The notes under the pieces are model-generated. The model did not search any database. It had not been told where the DNA came from and was given only the letters and a program-made list of their open reading frames with translations. This document shows, piece by piece, positions 54,641 to 63,067 of a stretch of DNA of 64,000 nucleotides. Made by a program: the position numbers and the translations under genes. The first letter of the stretch is position 1. Each line of letters begins with the position of its first letter. The DNA is from Arthrobacter sp. PAMC25284. GTDB taxonomy: Bacteria > Actinomycetota > Actinomycetes > Actinomycetales > Micrococcaceae. Where the stretch lies: positions 930,001 through 994,000 of the forward strand of contig NZ_CP080382.1 in assembly GCF_019443425.1 (NCBI RefSeq), in the 5' to 3' direction.

Positions 54641-56749
54641 TCAGGCGTCGATCCGCTCCCGGTCCAGGCTGGCGGCACCGGCAATAATGAAGTCTTTGCG
54701 GGGCGCGACGTCGGATCCCATCAGCAGATCGAAGGTGTCCTCGGCCTGCTTCGCGTTCTCGATCCGGACCTTGCGCAGCGTCCGGTGCCTCGGGTCCATC
54801 GTGGTTTCAGCCAGTTGCTCCGCGTCCATCTCACCCAGGCCCTTGTAACGCTGAATGGGCTCCTTGTAACGTTTGCCCTCCTTTGCCAGCCGGCCCAGCA
54901 ACGCATGAAGCTCGGCCTCGGAGTACGTGTAGATCATCTCGTTGGCTTTCTGCCCGGCATTAACAACCTCCACCCGGTGCAGCGGCGGGACAGCGGCGAA
55001 AACCCGTCCCTCGTCTATCATCGGCCGCATGTACCGGAAGAACAGCGTCAGCAGCAAAGTGCGGATGTGGGCACCGTCGACGTCGGCATCGGTCATCAGG
55101 ATGACCTTGCCGTAGCGCGCAGCGCTGATGTCGAAACTGCGGCCGGATCCGGCACCAACCACCTGGATGAGGGCGGCGCATTCAGCATTGGAGAGCATGT
55201 CCCCCACCGAGGCCTTCTGGACATTCAGGATCTTGCCGCGGATCGGCAGGAGTGCCTGGAAGTCGGAGGACCGGGCCAGCTTGGCTGTGCCGAGGGCCGA
55301 ATCACCCTCGACGATGAAGAGTTCGGAGCGTTCGACGTCGTCGGTGCGGCAGTCCGCGAGCTTGGTGGGCATCGAGGAGGTCTCCAGCGCATTCTTGCGG
55401 CGCTGGGTTTCTTTGTGCACACGGGCCGAGATGCGGGACTTCATCTCGCTCACGACCTTTTCCAGCAGCAACGCCGACTGGGCCTTGTCATTGCGGTTGG
55501 CCGAGTTCAGTCTGGCAGTAATCTCCTGCTCCACGACCTTCGCGACGATGGCGCGGACCGCCGAGGTGCCCAGGATCTCTTTGGTCTGGCCCTCAAACTG
55601 GGGTTCAGCGAGGCGGACGGTGAGGACGGCGGTGAGGCCGGCAAAAATGTCGTCTTTTTCGATCTTGTCGTTGCCGGCCTTGAGCTTGCGGGAGTTTGTT
55701 TCCACCGCCTTGCGGAAGGTCTTGAGCAGCGCCTGCTCAAAGCCGGTCTGGTGGGTTCCGCCCTTGGGCGTGGAGATGATGTTGACGAAGGTCCGCACGG
55801 TGCTCTCATAACCGATGCCCCAGCGCAGGGCGATGTCGACTTCGCAATCCCGCTCTACCTCGGCGAGCTGGCTGTGGCCCCGCTCGTCCAGGACCGGGAC
55901 AGTTTCCTTGAACTTCCCGGAACCGTGAAGGCGCCAAATATCGGTGACACCGGGGTCGGCTGCGAGGAATTCGACGAATTCAGAGAGGCCGCCGTCGTGG
56001 TGGAAGACTTCCTCGTGCGGTCCGGATTCGCCCGGGGTTCCCGGGACACGGCGCTCATCACGGACCGTGAGCTTCAGTCCGGGAACCAGAAAGGACGTCT
56101 GCCGGGCACGGGCGGCGAGCTCGTCGTAAGAGAACTTTGCGTCCGGAGTGAAGATCTGCCGGTCCGCCCAGTAACGGATCCGGGTCCCCGTGACGCCGCG
56201 CTTGGCCTTGCCCACGACGTCCAGGACGGAACCGTCCACGAATGGAGCGAAGACCGCCGCGGGATCGGACTTGGTGCCCGGATCCTTGAAGCGGCCGGGC
56301 TCACCGCGCCGGAAGGACATCTTGTAGGTCTTTCCGCCTCGGTCCACCTCCACATCCAGCCGGGAAGACAGGGCGTTCACCACCGAAGCGCCGACGCCGT
56401 GCAGGCCGCCGGAGGCGGTATAGGACCCGCCGCCGAACTTGCCTCCGGCGTGCAGTTTGGTGAATACCACCTCGACGCCGGTGAGGCCGGTCTTGGGTTC
56501 GACGTCAACCGGGACGCCGCGGCCGTCGTCGTGGATTTCCACGGAGTTGTCCGCGTGCAGGATGACCTTGATGTCGTGGCCAAAGCCGGCCAGCGCCTCA
56601 TCGACTGAGTTGTCGATGATTTCCCAGAGGCAGTGCATGAGTCCGCGGGAGTCTGTGGAACCGATGTACATGCCCGGGCGTTTCCGGACGGCTTCGAGGC
56701 CCTCCAGCACTGAAAGATGCCGGGCGGTGTAATCAGAACTGGGTGCCAC
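54641..56749 (-). CDS. parE: DNA topoisomerase IV subunit B (ParE/GyrB-like)
   Basis: ATPase subunit of a type IIA topoisomerase, 702 aa; GTG start at 56749 with AGGAGA upstream. GHKL ATP-binding motifs: RPGMYIGS, IIDNSVDEALAG, HDDGRGVPV and GGLHGVGASVVNALS. TOPRIM: IVEGDSALG and DADVDGAHIRTLLLTLFFRYMRP. There is no GyrB-specific insertion, and the length fits ParE. Its ParC partner lies 12 kb upstream at 39741, an unlinked pair. It converges with the M56 protease gene. Confidence 0.92.
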   Translation of the reverse strand: MAPSSDYTARHLSVLEGLEAVRKRPGMYIGSTDSRGLMHCLWEIIDNSVDEALAGFGHDIKVILHADNSVEIHDDGRGVPVDVEPKTGLTGVEVVFTKLHAGGKFGGGSYTASGGLHGVGASVVNALSSRLDVEVDRGGKTYKMSFRRGEPGRFKDPGTKSDPAAVFAPFVDGSVLDVVGKAKRGVTGTRIRYWADRQIFTPDAKFSYDELAARARQTSFLVPGLKLTVRDERRVPGTPGESGPHEEVFHHDGGLSEFVEFLAADPGVTDIWRLHGSGKFKETVPVLDERGHSQLAEVERDCEVDIALRWGIGYESTVRTFVNIISTPKGGTHQTGFEQALLKTFRKAVETNSRKLKAGNDKIEKDDIFAGLTAVLTVRLAEPQFEGQTKEILGTSAVRAIVAKVVEQEITARLNSANRNDKAQSALLLEKVVSEMKSRISARVHKETQRRKNALETSSMPTKLADCRTDDVERSELFIVEGDSALGTAKLARSSDFQALLPIRGKILNVQKASVGDMLSNAECAALIQVVGAGSGRSFDISAARYGKVILMTDADVDGAHIRTLLLTLFFRYMRPMIDEGRVFAAVPPLHRVEVVNAGQKANEMIYTYSEAELHALLGRLAKEGKRYKEPIQRYKGLGEMDAEQLAETTMDPRHRTLRKVRIENAKQAEDTFDLLMGSDVAPRKDFIIAGAASLDRERIDA

Positions 56750-56990
56750 GGGTCGTGATCTCCTTCAGGAACGGGACCGTCAGCATTCGACGGTCCGGGC
56801 AAAATACGCGCTCTTCCTAGGGTAGTCGGACTGCTGCCCTGCTTGGTTCAGCCGCCATCCCGCTGGTCAGGCGGAGCAGCGAGGCGTTATCGAGACGTGA
56901 TACGCGGACAGCGAAAGTTCCCCATCCTTGGCATGGATTGGCACCGAATACTGGTTATATAGGTATACGGAACTACTAAGGAGGCCGAAA

Positions 56991-57212
56991 ATGACAACAG
57001 CAGTTGCGGACCGCACACTGAACACCGTTGACCGGTGCGATCGTTGCGGGGCACAGGCATATGTCCGGGTTGTTCTCGGCGCCTCCGGCGGTGAGCTTCT
57101 CTTCTGCGGCCACCACGCACGCGCCGTCGAGCCGACGCTGAGGCCACTCAGCTCAGACTGGCACGACGAAACGGCTCGGCTGCACGAGAAGGCACCTGTC
57201 CCCGTCGACTAG
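56991..57212 (+). CDS. DUF7455 small zinc-binding protein
   Basis: A 73-aa protein: VDRCDRCGAQAYVRVVL then LLFCGHHARAVEPTL. Cys-x2-Cys and Cys-Gly-His-His form an obvious zinc site. Strong Shine-Dalgarno AAGGAGG 6 nt upstream; the region before it is unusually AT-rich (GGTTATATAGGTATACGG, 56953-56970), with TTGGCA motifs at 56928 and 56938, so it has a promoter of its own. It is conserved beside sigA in actinobacteria (memory). Function unknown. Confidence 0.87.
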   Translation: MTTAVADRTLNTVDRCDRCGAQAYVRVVLGASGGELLFCGHHARAVEPTLRPLSSDWHDETARLHEKAPVPVD

Positions 57213-57230
57213 ACCATCAGCAATCAAAGT

Positions 57231-57271
57231 GCAGGGGCCCCTCCGGTGTGGAGGGGCCCTGCTTCTGTTTT
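57231..57271 (+). terminator. Rho-independent terminator after DUF7455 gene
   Basis: GCAGGGGCCCCTCC (57231-57244) pairs with GGAGGGGCCCTGC (57250-57262), five-base loop, followed by TTCTGTTTT. The right arm is one C shorter than a perfect complement. Confidence 0.85.
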
Positions 57272-57277
57272 AACAGC

Positions 57278-57338
57278 AACACGGGGTCACTTCCCGCCCA
57301 TGTTTCCGAAGATCATGGGCGGTAAGTGGCCCCGCGTT
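57278..57338. repeat. 61-bp extragenic palindrome between DUF7455 and sigA
   Basis: Two 25-bp arms (57278-57302 and 57314-57338) around an 11-bp centre; 22 of 25 pairs match, centred on CCGCCCATG / CATGGGCGG. It is downstream of both convergent genes. It looks like a REP/BIME-type repeat unit or a bidirectional terminator for sigA; only one copy is in the window. Confidence 0.65.
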
Positions 57339-57353
57339 ACTGGAGCGCGGGTT

Positions 57354-58676
57354 TTAGTCGAGGTAGTCGCGCAGAACCTGGGACCGGGACGGGTGCCGCA
57401 ATTTGGACATCGTCTTTGATTCGATCTGGCGGATCCGCTCGCGAGTGACACCGTAGACCTTGCCGATTTCGTCTAAAGTCTTCGGCTGGCCGTCGGTCAG
57501 TCCAAAGCGCATCGCCACAACGCCCGCTTCGCGCTCCGAGAGCGTGTCCAGCACCGAGTGCAGCTGTTCCTGCAACAGGGTGAAGCTCACGGCATCGGCC
57601 GGGACCACAGCTTCCGAGTCCTCGATCAGGTCGCCGAACTCAGAGTCGCCGTCCTCGCCGAGCGGCGTGTGCAGCGAAATGGGCTCGCGGCCGTACTTCT
57701 GGACCTCGACGACTTTCTCCGGGGTCATGTCCAGCTCAAGGGCGAGCTCCTCCGGCGTGGGTTCCCGGCCAAGGTCCTGCAGCATCTGGCGCTGCACGCG
57801 GGCCAGCTTGTTGATGACCTCGACCATGTGCACCGGAATACGGATGGTGCGGGCCTGGTCAGCCATGGCGCGGGTGATGGCCTGGCGGATCCACCACGTC
57901 GCGTAGGTGGAGAACTTGAAGCCTTTGGTGTAGTCGAACTTCTCGACCGCACGGATGAGCCCCAGGTTGCCTTCCTGGATCAGGTCCAGGAAAAGCATGC
58001 CGCGGCCGGTATAGCGCTTGGCGAGGGACACGACGAGGCGGAGGTTTGCCTCCAACAGGTGGTTCTTCGCCCGCTTGCCGTCGTGGATGACGAATTCGAG
58101 TTCACGCTTCAGCTTCGGGTCCATGGAACCGTCGTCTGCGTTGATCTTTTCTTCGGCAAAAAGACCTGCCTCAATGCGCAGGGCGAGGTCCACTTCCTGC
58201 TCGGCATTCAGCAGGGCGACCTTGCCGATCTGCTTCAGGTAGTCCTTGACGGGGTCGGCCGTGGCGCCGGCTGACATAACCTGCTGGACCGGGGCGTCGT
58301 CGTCGTCGGCATCGGAGTAGACGAAACCTGTCCCGGTGCTGGCCTTGGCCTTACCCGAAGCATCGTCACTGTCATCGTTGAGTTCGGCGGCATCGGGAGC
58401 GAGGTCATCGAGGTCCTCATCGGCTTCGGAGTCGTCCTCGTCAGACTTGCTGGCGGCCTCTGCCGCGGCTTTGGCGCCGGGCTTGGGCCCGCGCTTCTTG
58501 GGCTCAGGCTTCGTGGCACCGGGCACGGCGCCACCCCCATCGGCGGAAGCCGCGTCTTTGACAGCCTTGTTGGCTGCACGCGTGGCGGCACGCTTGGCAT
58601 TCGCTGCCGCCTTCTTCTCCTCAGGGGACAATTCAGCCTGGTCGGCGGGTTCCTTCTTCGCGGAAGACGGGGTCAC
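57354..58676 (-). CDS. sigA: Primary RNA polymerase sigma factor SigA (RpoD/HrdB)
   Basis: A 440-aa group 1 sigma factor. The N-terminal 130 residues are Ala/Lys/Glu/Asp-rich and disordered, as in actinobacterial SigA. Region 1.2 is near [16 protein letters not shown]. Region 2 is [70 protein letters not shown]. Region 4.2 is [32 protein letters not shown]. It is transcribed away from DUF4192; a TTGACA-like box (58736-58741, minus strand) lies 60 bp upstream but its -10 spacing is long. Confidence 0.97.
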   Translation of the reverse strand: MTPSSAKKEPADQAELSPEEKKAAANAKRAATRAANKAVKDAASADGGGAVPGATKPEPKKRGPKPGAKAAAEAASKSDEDDSEADEDLDDLAPDAAELNDDSDDASGKAKASTGTGFVYSDADDDDAPVQQVMSAGATADPVKDYLKQIGKVALLNAEQEVDLALRIEAGLFAEEKINADDGSMDPKLKRELEFVIHDGKRAKNHLLEANLRLVVSLAKRYTGRGMLFLDLIQEGNLGLIRAVEKFDYTKGFKFSTYATWWIRQAITRAMADQARTIRIPVHMVEVINKLARVQRQMLQDLGREPTPEELALELDMTPEKVVEVQKYGREPISLHTPLGEDGDSEFGDLIEDSEAVVPADAVSFTLLQEQLHSVLDTLSEREAGVVAMRFGLTDGQPKTLDEIGKVYGVTRERIRQIESKTMSKLRHPSRSQVLRDYLD

Positions 58677-58940
58677 AGAAAACCTTTCTAGCGGCGGTCT
58701 GTGGAATCACCATACGGGCAACACCACTATGACCCTGTCAAGTCCGTGTTTCACATCAGGTGCAACCACGGCCAGCAGAGCCACTTAGTAAAACTGCCGG
58801 GGCGGCCATAATGTTCCCTGTTTTCGGGGTTCATTACAGGCACTCAATACACGGACCCAACCGGGTCTCGGCACCCATTGTCTCACGGTTTTCGTCACCA
58901 GTGCTGAACCCGCACATAATCTGCAGTTTTCCTTGACGCC

Positions 58941-60350
58941 TCACGCCGCGTCCGGCGCGAATTTTTGCCATGCAGACTCCCGCCGGGCTGCCCAGCCGCA
59001 AAGCGTGCCCCGAACGGCCACCTCCGCCAGCAGTTCAGCCAGCCGGTAACCCGGGGCCTCCTGAAGGGCCTGCCGGAACAGCGCATCGGCAAAGGAACCC
59101 CGGCCGCGGCACCACTCAATCCAACCCCGGCCAGTCAAACCCGCAGCCCGCGCCTCTGCCCCGCTGTCAGCACCCAGCTGGACCAGGACCCGCTCTAGCT
59201 TCATCATGAGGCCCCAGTCGGGCACGGCCGGGGCCAGGCCCAGCAGCACCTCCCCATAACCCGGTGTGTCGCGCGCGTCTTTGGCGGAAGCATCCCTGCC
59301 CTGTCCCGGGACCTCAGCGAAGCCGTGCAGCGGCGGAAGCGGCAGCGGCTGGACGGGGACGGCCCCGTTGTTTGGCCGGGGAGGAGGGTCGAAGCTGCCG
59401 AATTCCGCCGCACCGCGTTCTGCGGCTTCCCTGCCGGCCGCGGCGAGGACCAGCACGGCGTCCCGCCAGACCTGCACGCAAAGGCTGGCCCGCAGGTAGC
59501 CGGCCAGCAGCGGCGGCAACTCCTGTCCCGCAGGCGCATGCAGGACCCGCGTCCAGACATCCAACACCCGGCCGAATTGCGCCTGGTCGCGGCGGAGCCC
59601 GGCGAACTGCCGCGCCCAGTCCTGCTCCCCCTCCAGCGCCGCCGGATCTGCCGGCGGCCACTGCGGGCCGGCTACTCCGGGGGCGAGGCCAGGCGCGGCG
59701 CCTACCGCGCTGCCCCGGAACACCATCTCAGCGTTGAGGCGGCTGTTCAGAATATCTGCGACCGGCCGCCTGGCCGGGGCGCAACACAACGATTCGCCGC
59801 AATGGGCGTTCCGCCAAAACCGGTCTCCGATGATCCATGCGTCCCGCACCGGCAGTCCGGCCCCAGCCAGTGCTGTTTCGAGTGCCGCCAGCAACTCAGC
59901 CCACAGGTCACCAGCCAGGTCCGCACCATTAGGGTCATCCGCGTCGCCCGCGTCCTCCAGGCTGCCCGCGTCCTCCAGGCTGCCCGCGTCCTCCAGGCTG
60001 CCCGCGTCCTCCAGGCTGCCCGCGTCCTCCATGCGGTCCGGGCTGCCCGCCCCGAGGCTGCCGCCCGCGGTGAAGAAGGCGAGCAGCGCGCCGTCGGCTT
60101 CGTCGTCGGCCGCCAAGTAGGAGGCCACCGTACGGGCATAGTCCACGGCGCGGCGACCCGGTCCGGCGTCCGGCACTGGGCCTGCTCCGGCGCCGCTGCC
60201 GGGAAGGTCCACGCGGAGGGTGGCGCCCAGGCGTTTGCCTTGCATGGTCATGGCCACGAGGCTGTTCTTGGGCCAGTAGCCGAGCGAGTGCGGTATGTAG
60301 CCAAGCACGTCCTCGGGTCCGGTAATTTGCAGGTGCTGGGGAGTTGTCAT
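58941..60350 (-). CDS. DUF4192 protein
   Basis: A 469-aa actinobacterial protein, diagnosed by its start TPQHLQITGPEDVLGYIPHSLGYWPKNSLVAMTMQGKRLGATLRVDLPG and GDRFWRNAHCGESLCC. No catalytic motif is recognised. Four perfect 18-bp tandem repeats (59947-60018) insert an EDAGSL repeat in the middle. It is upstream of sigA on the same strand, separated by 264 bp of non-coding DNA. Confidence 0.88.
   Translation of the reverse strand: MTTPQHLQITGPEDVLGYIPHSLGYWPKNSLVAMTMQGKRLGATLRVDLPGSGAGAGPVPDAGPGRRAVDYARTVASYLAADDEADGALLAFFTAGGSLGAGSPDRMEDAGSLEDAGSLEDAGSLEDAGSLEDAGDADDPNGADLAGDLWAELLAALETALAGAGLPVRDAWIIGDRFWRNAHCGESLCCAPARRPVADILNSRLNAEMVFRGSAVGAAPGLAPGVAGPQWPPADPAALEGEQDWARQFAGLRRDQAQFGRVLDVWTRVLHAPAGQELPPLLAGYLRASLCVQVWRDAVLVLAAAGREAAERGAAEFGSFDPPPRPNNGAVPVQPLPLPPLHGFAEVPGQGRDASAKDARDTPGYGEVLLGLAPAVPDWGLMMKLERVLVQLGADSGAEARAAGLTGRGWIEWCRGRGSFADALFRQALQEAPGYRLAELLAEVAVRGTLCGWAARRESAWQKFAPDAA
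59947..60036. repeat. 18-bp tandem repeats inside DUF4192 gene
   Basis: CCCGCGTCCTCCAGGCTG occurs four times exactly (59947-60018) plus a degenerate fifth unit to 60036. In frame it encodes repeated EDAGSL on the minus strand, a flexible acidic insert. Confidence 0.93.
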
Positions 60351-60417
60351 AACGCCACCCTCGCCCTGCGGCGGCCCCGTCGGCAGTCCGGACCTGCCCT
60401 ATGTGGACAACAGTTGG

Positions 60418-61746
60418 TTAGGGCATTCGGCACCGCTCCGCGTTGAGTCGGCGCTGCTCGGCGAGTGCCGCCAGCAGCGGCGGCACAACGACACCCTGGG
60501 CGGCCATCTGCCGGCGGACTTTCCGCCGGGTTACGAGAACTGCCACGGATCCCCCTGCAAGCAGGACGAACTGAACGCTCAGCGCGACACGGAACGGCGC
60601 CAGATCGTACAGTTCCGCCGAATAGCCGGCAGCATGCAGGACATCGAGGACCAGACCGATCAGGTAGATGGCAATCAGTGAGGCGATGAACCCGCCGACG
60701 TTAACGATCCCAGTGGCCGTTCCCATCCGGTGGGCGGGATTGAAGGTCCGGGCAAAATCGAATCCGATCATGGAACCCGGCCCGCCAATGGCCAGGACAA
60801 CAATGAGCACGGCCAGCAGCCAGAGCGGGGACCGGCCAGGGACCAGCAGCACGGCGGCCCAAGCCACCGCAGTCACGGCGGATATGAGCAACACCATGGT
60901 GGACCGGCGCAACGGATGCCTCGCCACAAAGCGCCCCATCAACGGTCCGGCAGCGATGGCCGCGGCCACATAGAGGGACAACAGGGCCGAAACAGTCGCC
61001 GTGTCCAGGCCCTGCGCAGAGATCAGGAAGGGGTAACCCCAGGTCATGGCGAACACCGTACCGCTGAACTGAACCGTGAAGTGGCTCCACAACCCCAGCC
61101 TCGTCCCTGGCTGCCGCCAGGCATGCCCAAGAGAAATCCCGGTGGCGCGAAACCCGGATGCCGGTTCAGGGGCCGGATGGCCCGGCGGCAGGTCCTGGAG
61201 CAGGACCAGTACCAGGATTATGACCAGGGCCGACATCCCGGCCAGCGTCAGGAAGGCAGTGGTCCAGCCGGAAGCGTGCAGGATCATCGCGAAGGGCACC
61301 ACGCTGAAAAGCTGTCCCAGTTGGCCGGACATGCCGGTCAATTGGGTGAGCAGCGGAACCCGCGCGGGTGCGAACCAGAGCGGGAGCAGCCGGATGACGG
61401 AGATGAAGGTCATGGCGTCGCCGGCACCCACGAGGACCCGGCCCAGTACACCGCCTGGAATGTTGTCAGCGAAGGCCAATTGGAGTTGACCGAGTCCCAT
61501 CAGCAAGGCTCCGCCGGCCAGCATGGCGCGGGAACCTAGCCTGTCCACGAGTACGCCGACGGGGATCTGCAACGTTGCGTACACCAGGAGCTGGAGCACG
61601 GTGAAGACGGAAATTTCGGCTGCGCTGGCCTGAAAACGCTCGGTGGCCTCGATCCCTGCGACGCCGAAGGACGTGCGCTGGCTGACCGCCACGAGGTACG
61701 CGAAAACGCCGATGATCCATATCTGCCAGGCGCGGGGTGCGGTCAC
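60418..61746 (-). CDS. MFS transporter
   Basis: A 442-aa twelve-helix major facilitator. It starts GTG 61746 ((M)TAPRAWQIWIIGVFAYLVAVSQRTSFGVAG); the loop 2-3 motif is present as VDRLGSR; GPLMGRFVARHPLRR marks the second half. An AT-rich tract (61768-61792) just upstream is a likely promoter. No substrate clue; nothing nearby is functionally linked. Confidence 0.87.
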   Translation of the reverse strand: MTAPRAWQIWIIGVFAYLVAVSQRTSFGVAGIEATERFQASAAEISVFTVLQLLVYATLQIPVGVLVDRLGSRAMLAGGALLMGLGQLQLAFADNIPGGVLGRVLVGAGDAMTFISVIRLLPLWFAPARVPLLTQLTGMSGQLGQLFSVVPFAMILHASGWTTAFLTLAGMSALVIILVLVLLQDLPPGHPAPEPASGFRATGISLGHAWRQPGTRLGLWSHFTVQFSGTVFAMTWGYPFLISAQGLDTATVSALLSLYVAAAIAAGPLMGRFVARHPLRRSTMVLLISAVTAVAWAAVLLVPGRSPLWLLAVLIVVLAIGGPGSMIGFDFARTFNPAHRMGTATGIVNVGGFIASLIAIYLIGLVLDVLHAAGYSAELYDLAPFRVALSVQFVLLAGGSVAVLVTRRKVRRQMAAQGVVVPPLLAALAEQRRLNAERCRMP

Positions 61747-61785
61747 TACCCCATTATGCCCGGCCAGAAACTAAATAGTATTTAT

Positions 61786-62724
61786 TTATTTGCCCGGTTC
61801 CTTGCGTGCCAGATACGCCTCCACCGCGGCGCCGAGCACGTCCGCGTTCGGAAGTTCGTCGTTCTCATCCGCGAGCAGGGAGCGCCGCACGGTTCCTTCG
61901 GCTTTCTCGTCGTATCGAACTTCGAGCCGGGACACGACCTGCTGGACCTCTTCCGATCCTTCGACCTGTTCGGCGATTTGTCGGCCGACTTCCCGTCCGG
62001 CCTCCCGCAACCGGTCCGTCGGCAGCATCAGGGACGTGGCGGCACCCAGGTACTCCAGTCCCGCAACTGCGGCCGTCGGATACTCCGCCTCGGCGAGATA
62101 GTGCGGCACGTGCATGACGTAGCCGGCGACATCCCGTTCTGCCGCCGTCAGCCGCAGCTCGAGGATGTGTCCCACAGCGGCCGGCACCTCGACGGTGGGC
62201 TTCCACACCGATATTCCCTCAATAAGATCCGGCCGGTTGCCGTGAACGGTCACGCCAACCGGACGGGTATGCGGCACAGGCATCGGGATGGAATGGATCC
62301 AGGTGGTGAGGTTGACGTCCAGTTCGTCGACCAGACCCACGACGGCGCGGGCAAAGCGTTCCCACTGCAGATCGGGTTCGAACCCGGCAAGGAGCAGGAA
62401 GGGGCTTCCCAGCCCGTCAATGAGCCGGTACAGGGCGAGGCTGGGCGCCTGGTAGTCCTGCAGGTGGTCTTCGACAAAGCTGATCTGCGGGCGGCGGCTC
62501 CGGTAGTCGATGAGCTGGTCCGCGTCGAATTCAACAATCAGTGCGGTGTCGAGGGTGTCCAGCAGTTCGGTGGTGATCTGCCGGACAACGTGGCCGGCGT
62601 CGGCGAATCCGGTAAAGCCCATCACAAGATTCAACCCGCGCAGTTCCTCACGGTCGAACAGCTCATCATCACGCCAGTACAGCGATTTCGGGTCCAGCAG
62701 GGAGCCGGAAGTCCGGTCAGTCAC
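61786..62724 (-). CDS. PAC2-family protein
   Basis: A 312-aa protein of the PAC2 (proteasome assembly chaperone 2-like) family: GLNLVMGFTGFADAGHVVRQITTELLDTL, DYRSRRPQISFVEDHLQDYQAP and MPVPHTRPVGVTVHGN. GTG start at 62724 with AGGAAC upstream. Common next to other conserved genes in actinobacteria; function not known from sequence. Confidence 0.87.
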   Translation of the reverse strand: MTDRTSGSLLDPKSLYWRDDELFDREELRGLNLVMGFTGFADAGHVVRQITTELLDTLDTALIVEFDADQLIDYRSRRPQISFVEDHLQDYQAPSLALYRLIDGLGSPFLLLAGFEPDLQWERFARAVVGLVDELDVNLTTWIHSIPMPVPHTRPVGVTVHGNRPDLIEGISVWKPTVEVPAAVGHILELRLTAAERDVAGYVMHVPHYLAEAEYPTAAVAGLEYLGAATSLMLPTDRLREAGREVGRQIAEQVEGSEEVQQVVSRLEVRYDEKAEGTVRRSLLADENDELPNADVLGAAVEAYLARKEPGK

Positions 62725-63067
62725 GGCATGTTCCTTTCGCGGTAGCAGCGGTTGCGGGCAGGGTCCGCGGTGGCGGAACCGGCGCAGCGGCGGTTCCGCC
62801 ACAGAGGCCCCCGCCAGATATCAATTGTCCGGGACGCGCCGCTACCAGTAACAACGCACGGGCTCCCGGGCTAATTCCTACCCGCGGTGTGCGCCAACTC
62901 TCATTCATTTGATCCGCAGGGCCGCCAACCGACTACGATCGGAACCGGCCCTAGTGACGGCCAAAGACACCGGGTGGCGTCTAAACAAGATGCCGGCCCG
63001 GGAACCCAAGGCAGGGCGCCGAACATGCGGTTCCTGCTGACATCAGAGAGAAGTGAGGACTGTCCTC
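62725..63067. other. 343-bp divergent intergenic region (PAC2 / pepA)
   Basis: No gene found. It holds an 11-bp inverted repeat (GTGGCGGAACC at 62770-62780, GGTTCCGCCAC at 62792-62802) and a possible pepA promoter: TTGATC (62909-62914), 19-bp spacer, TACGAT (62934-62939). Confidence 0.5.
62909..62939 (+). promoter_or_regulatory. Candidate promoter for pepA
   Basis: TTGATC and TACGAT hexamers separated by 19 bp, 129 bp upstream of the pepA start. The spacing is slightly long; hexamers are close to the sigma-A consensus. Not more than a candidate. Confidence 0.35.

Noticed and set aside
54785..56608. 607-aa plus-strand open frame opposite parE
   Set aside because: Antisense shadow of a conserved topoisomerase gene.
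58700..58745. Strong sigA promoter (TTGACA with TATGGT)
   Set aside because: The spacer is 21 bp, too long for a confident call; mentioned only in the sigA entry.
59947..60036. Short repeats resembling a CRISPR array
   Set aside because: Units are contiguous with no spacers and preserve the reading frame of DUF4192.
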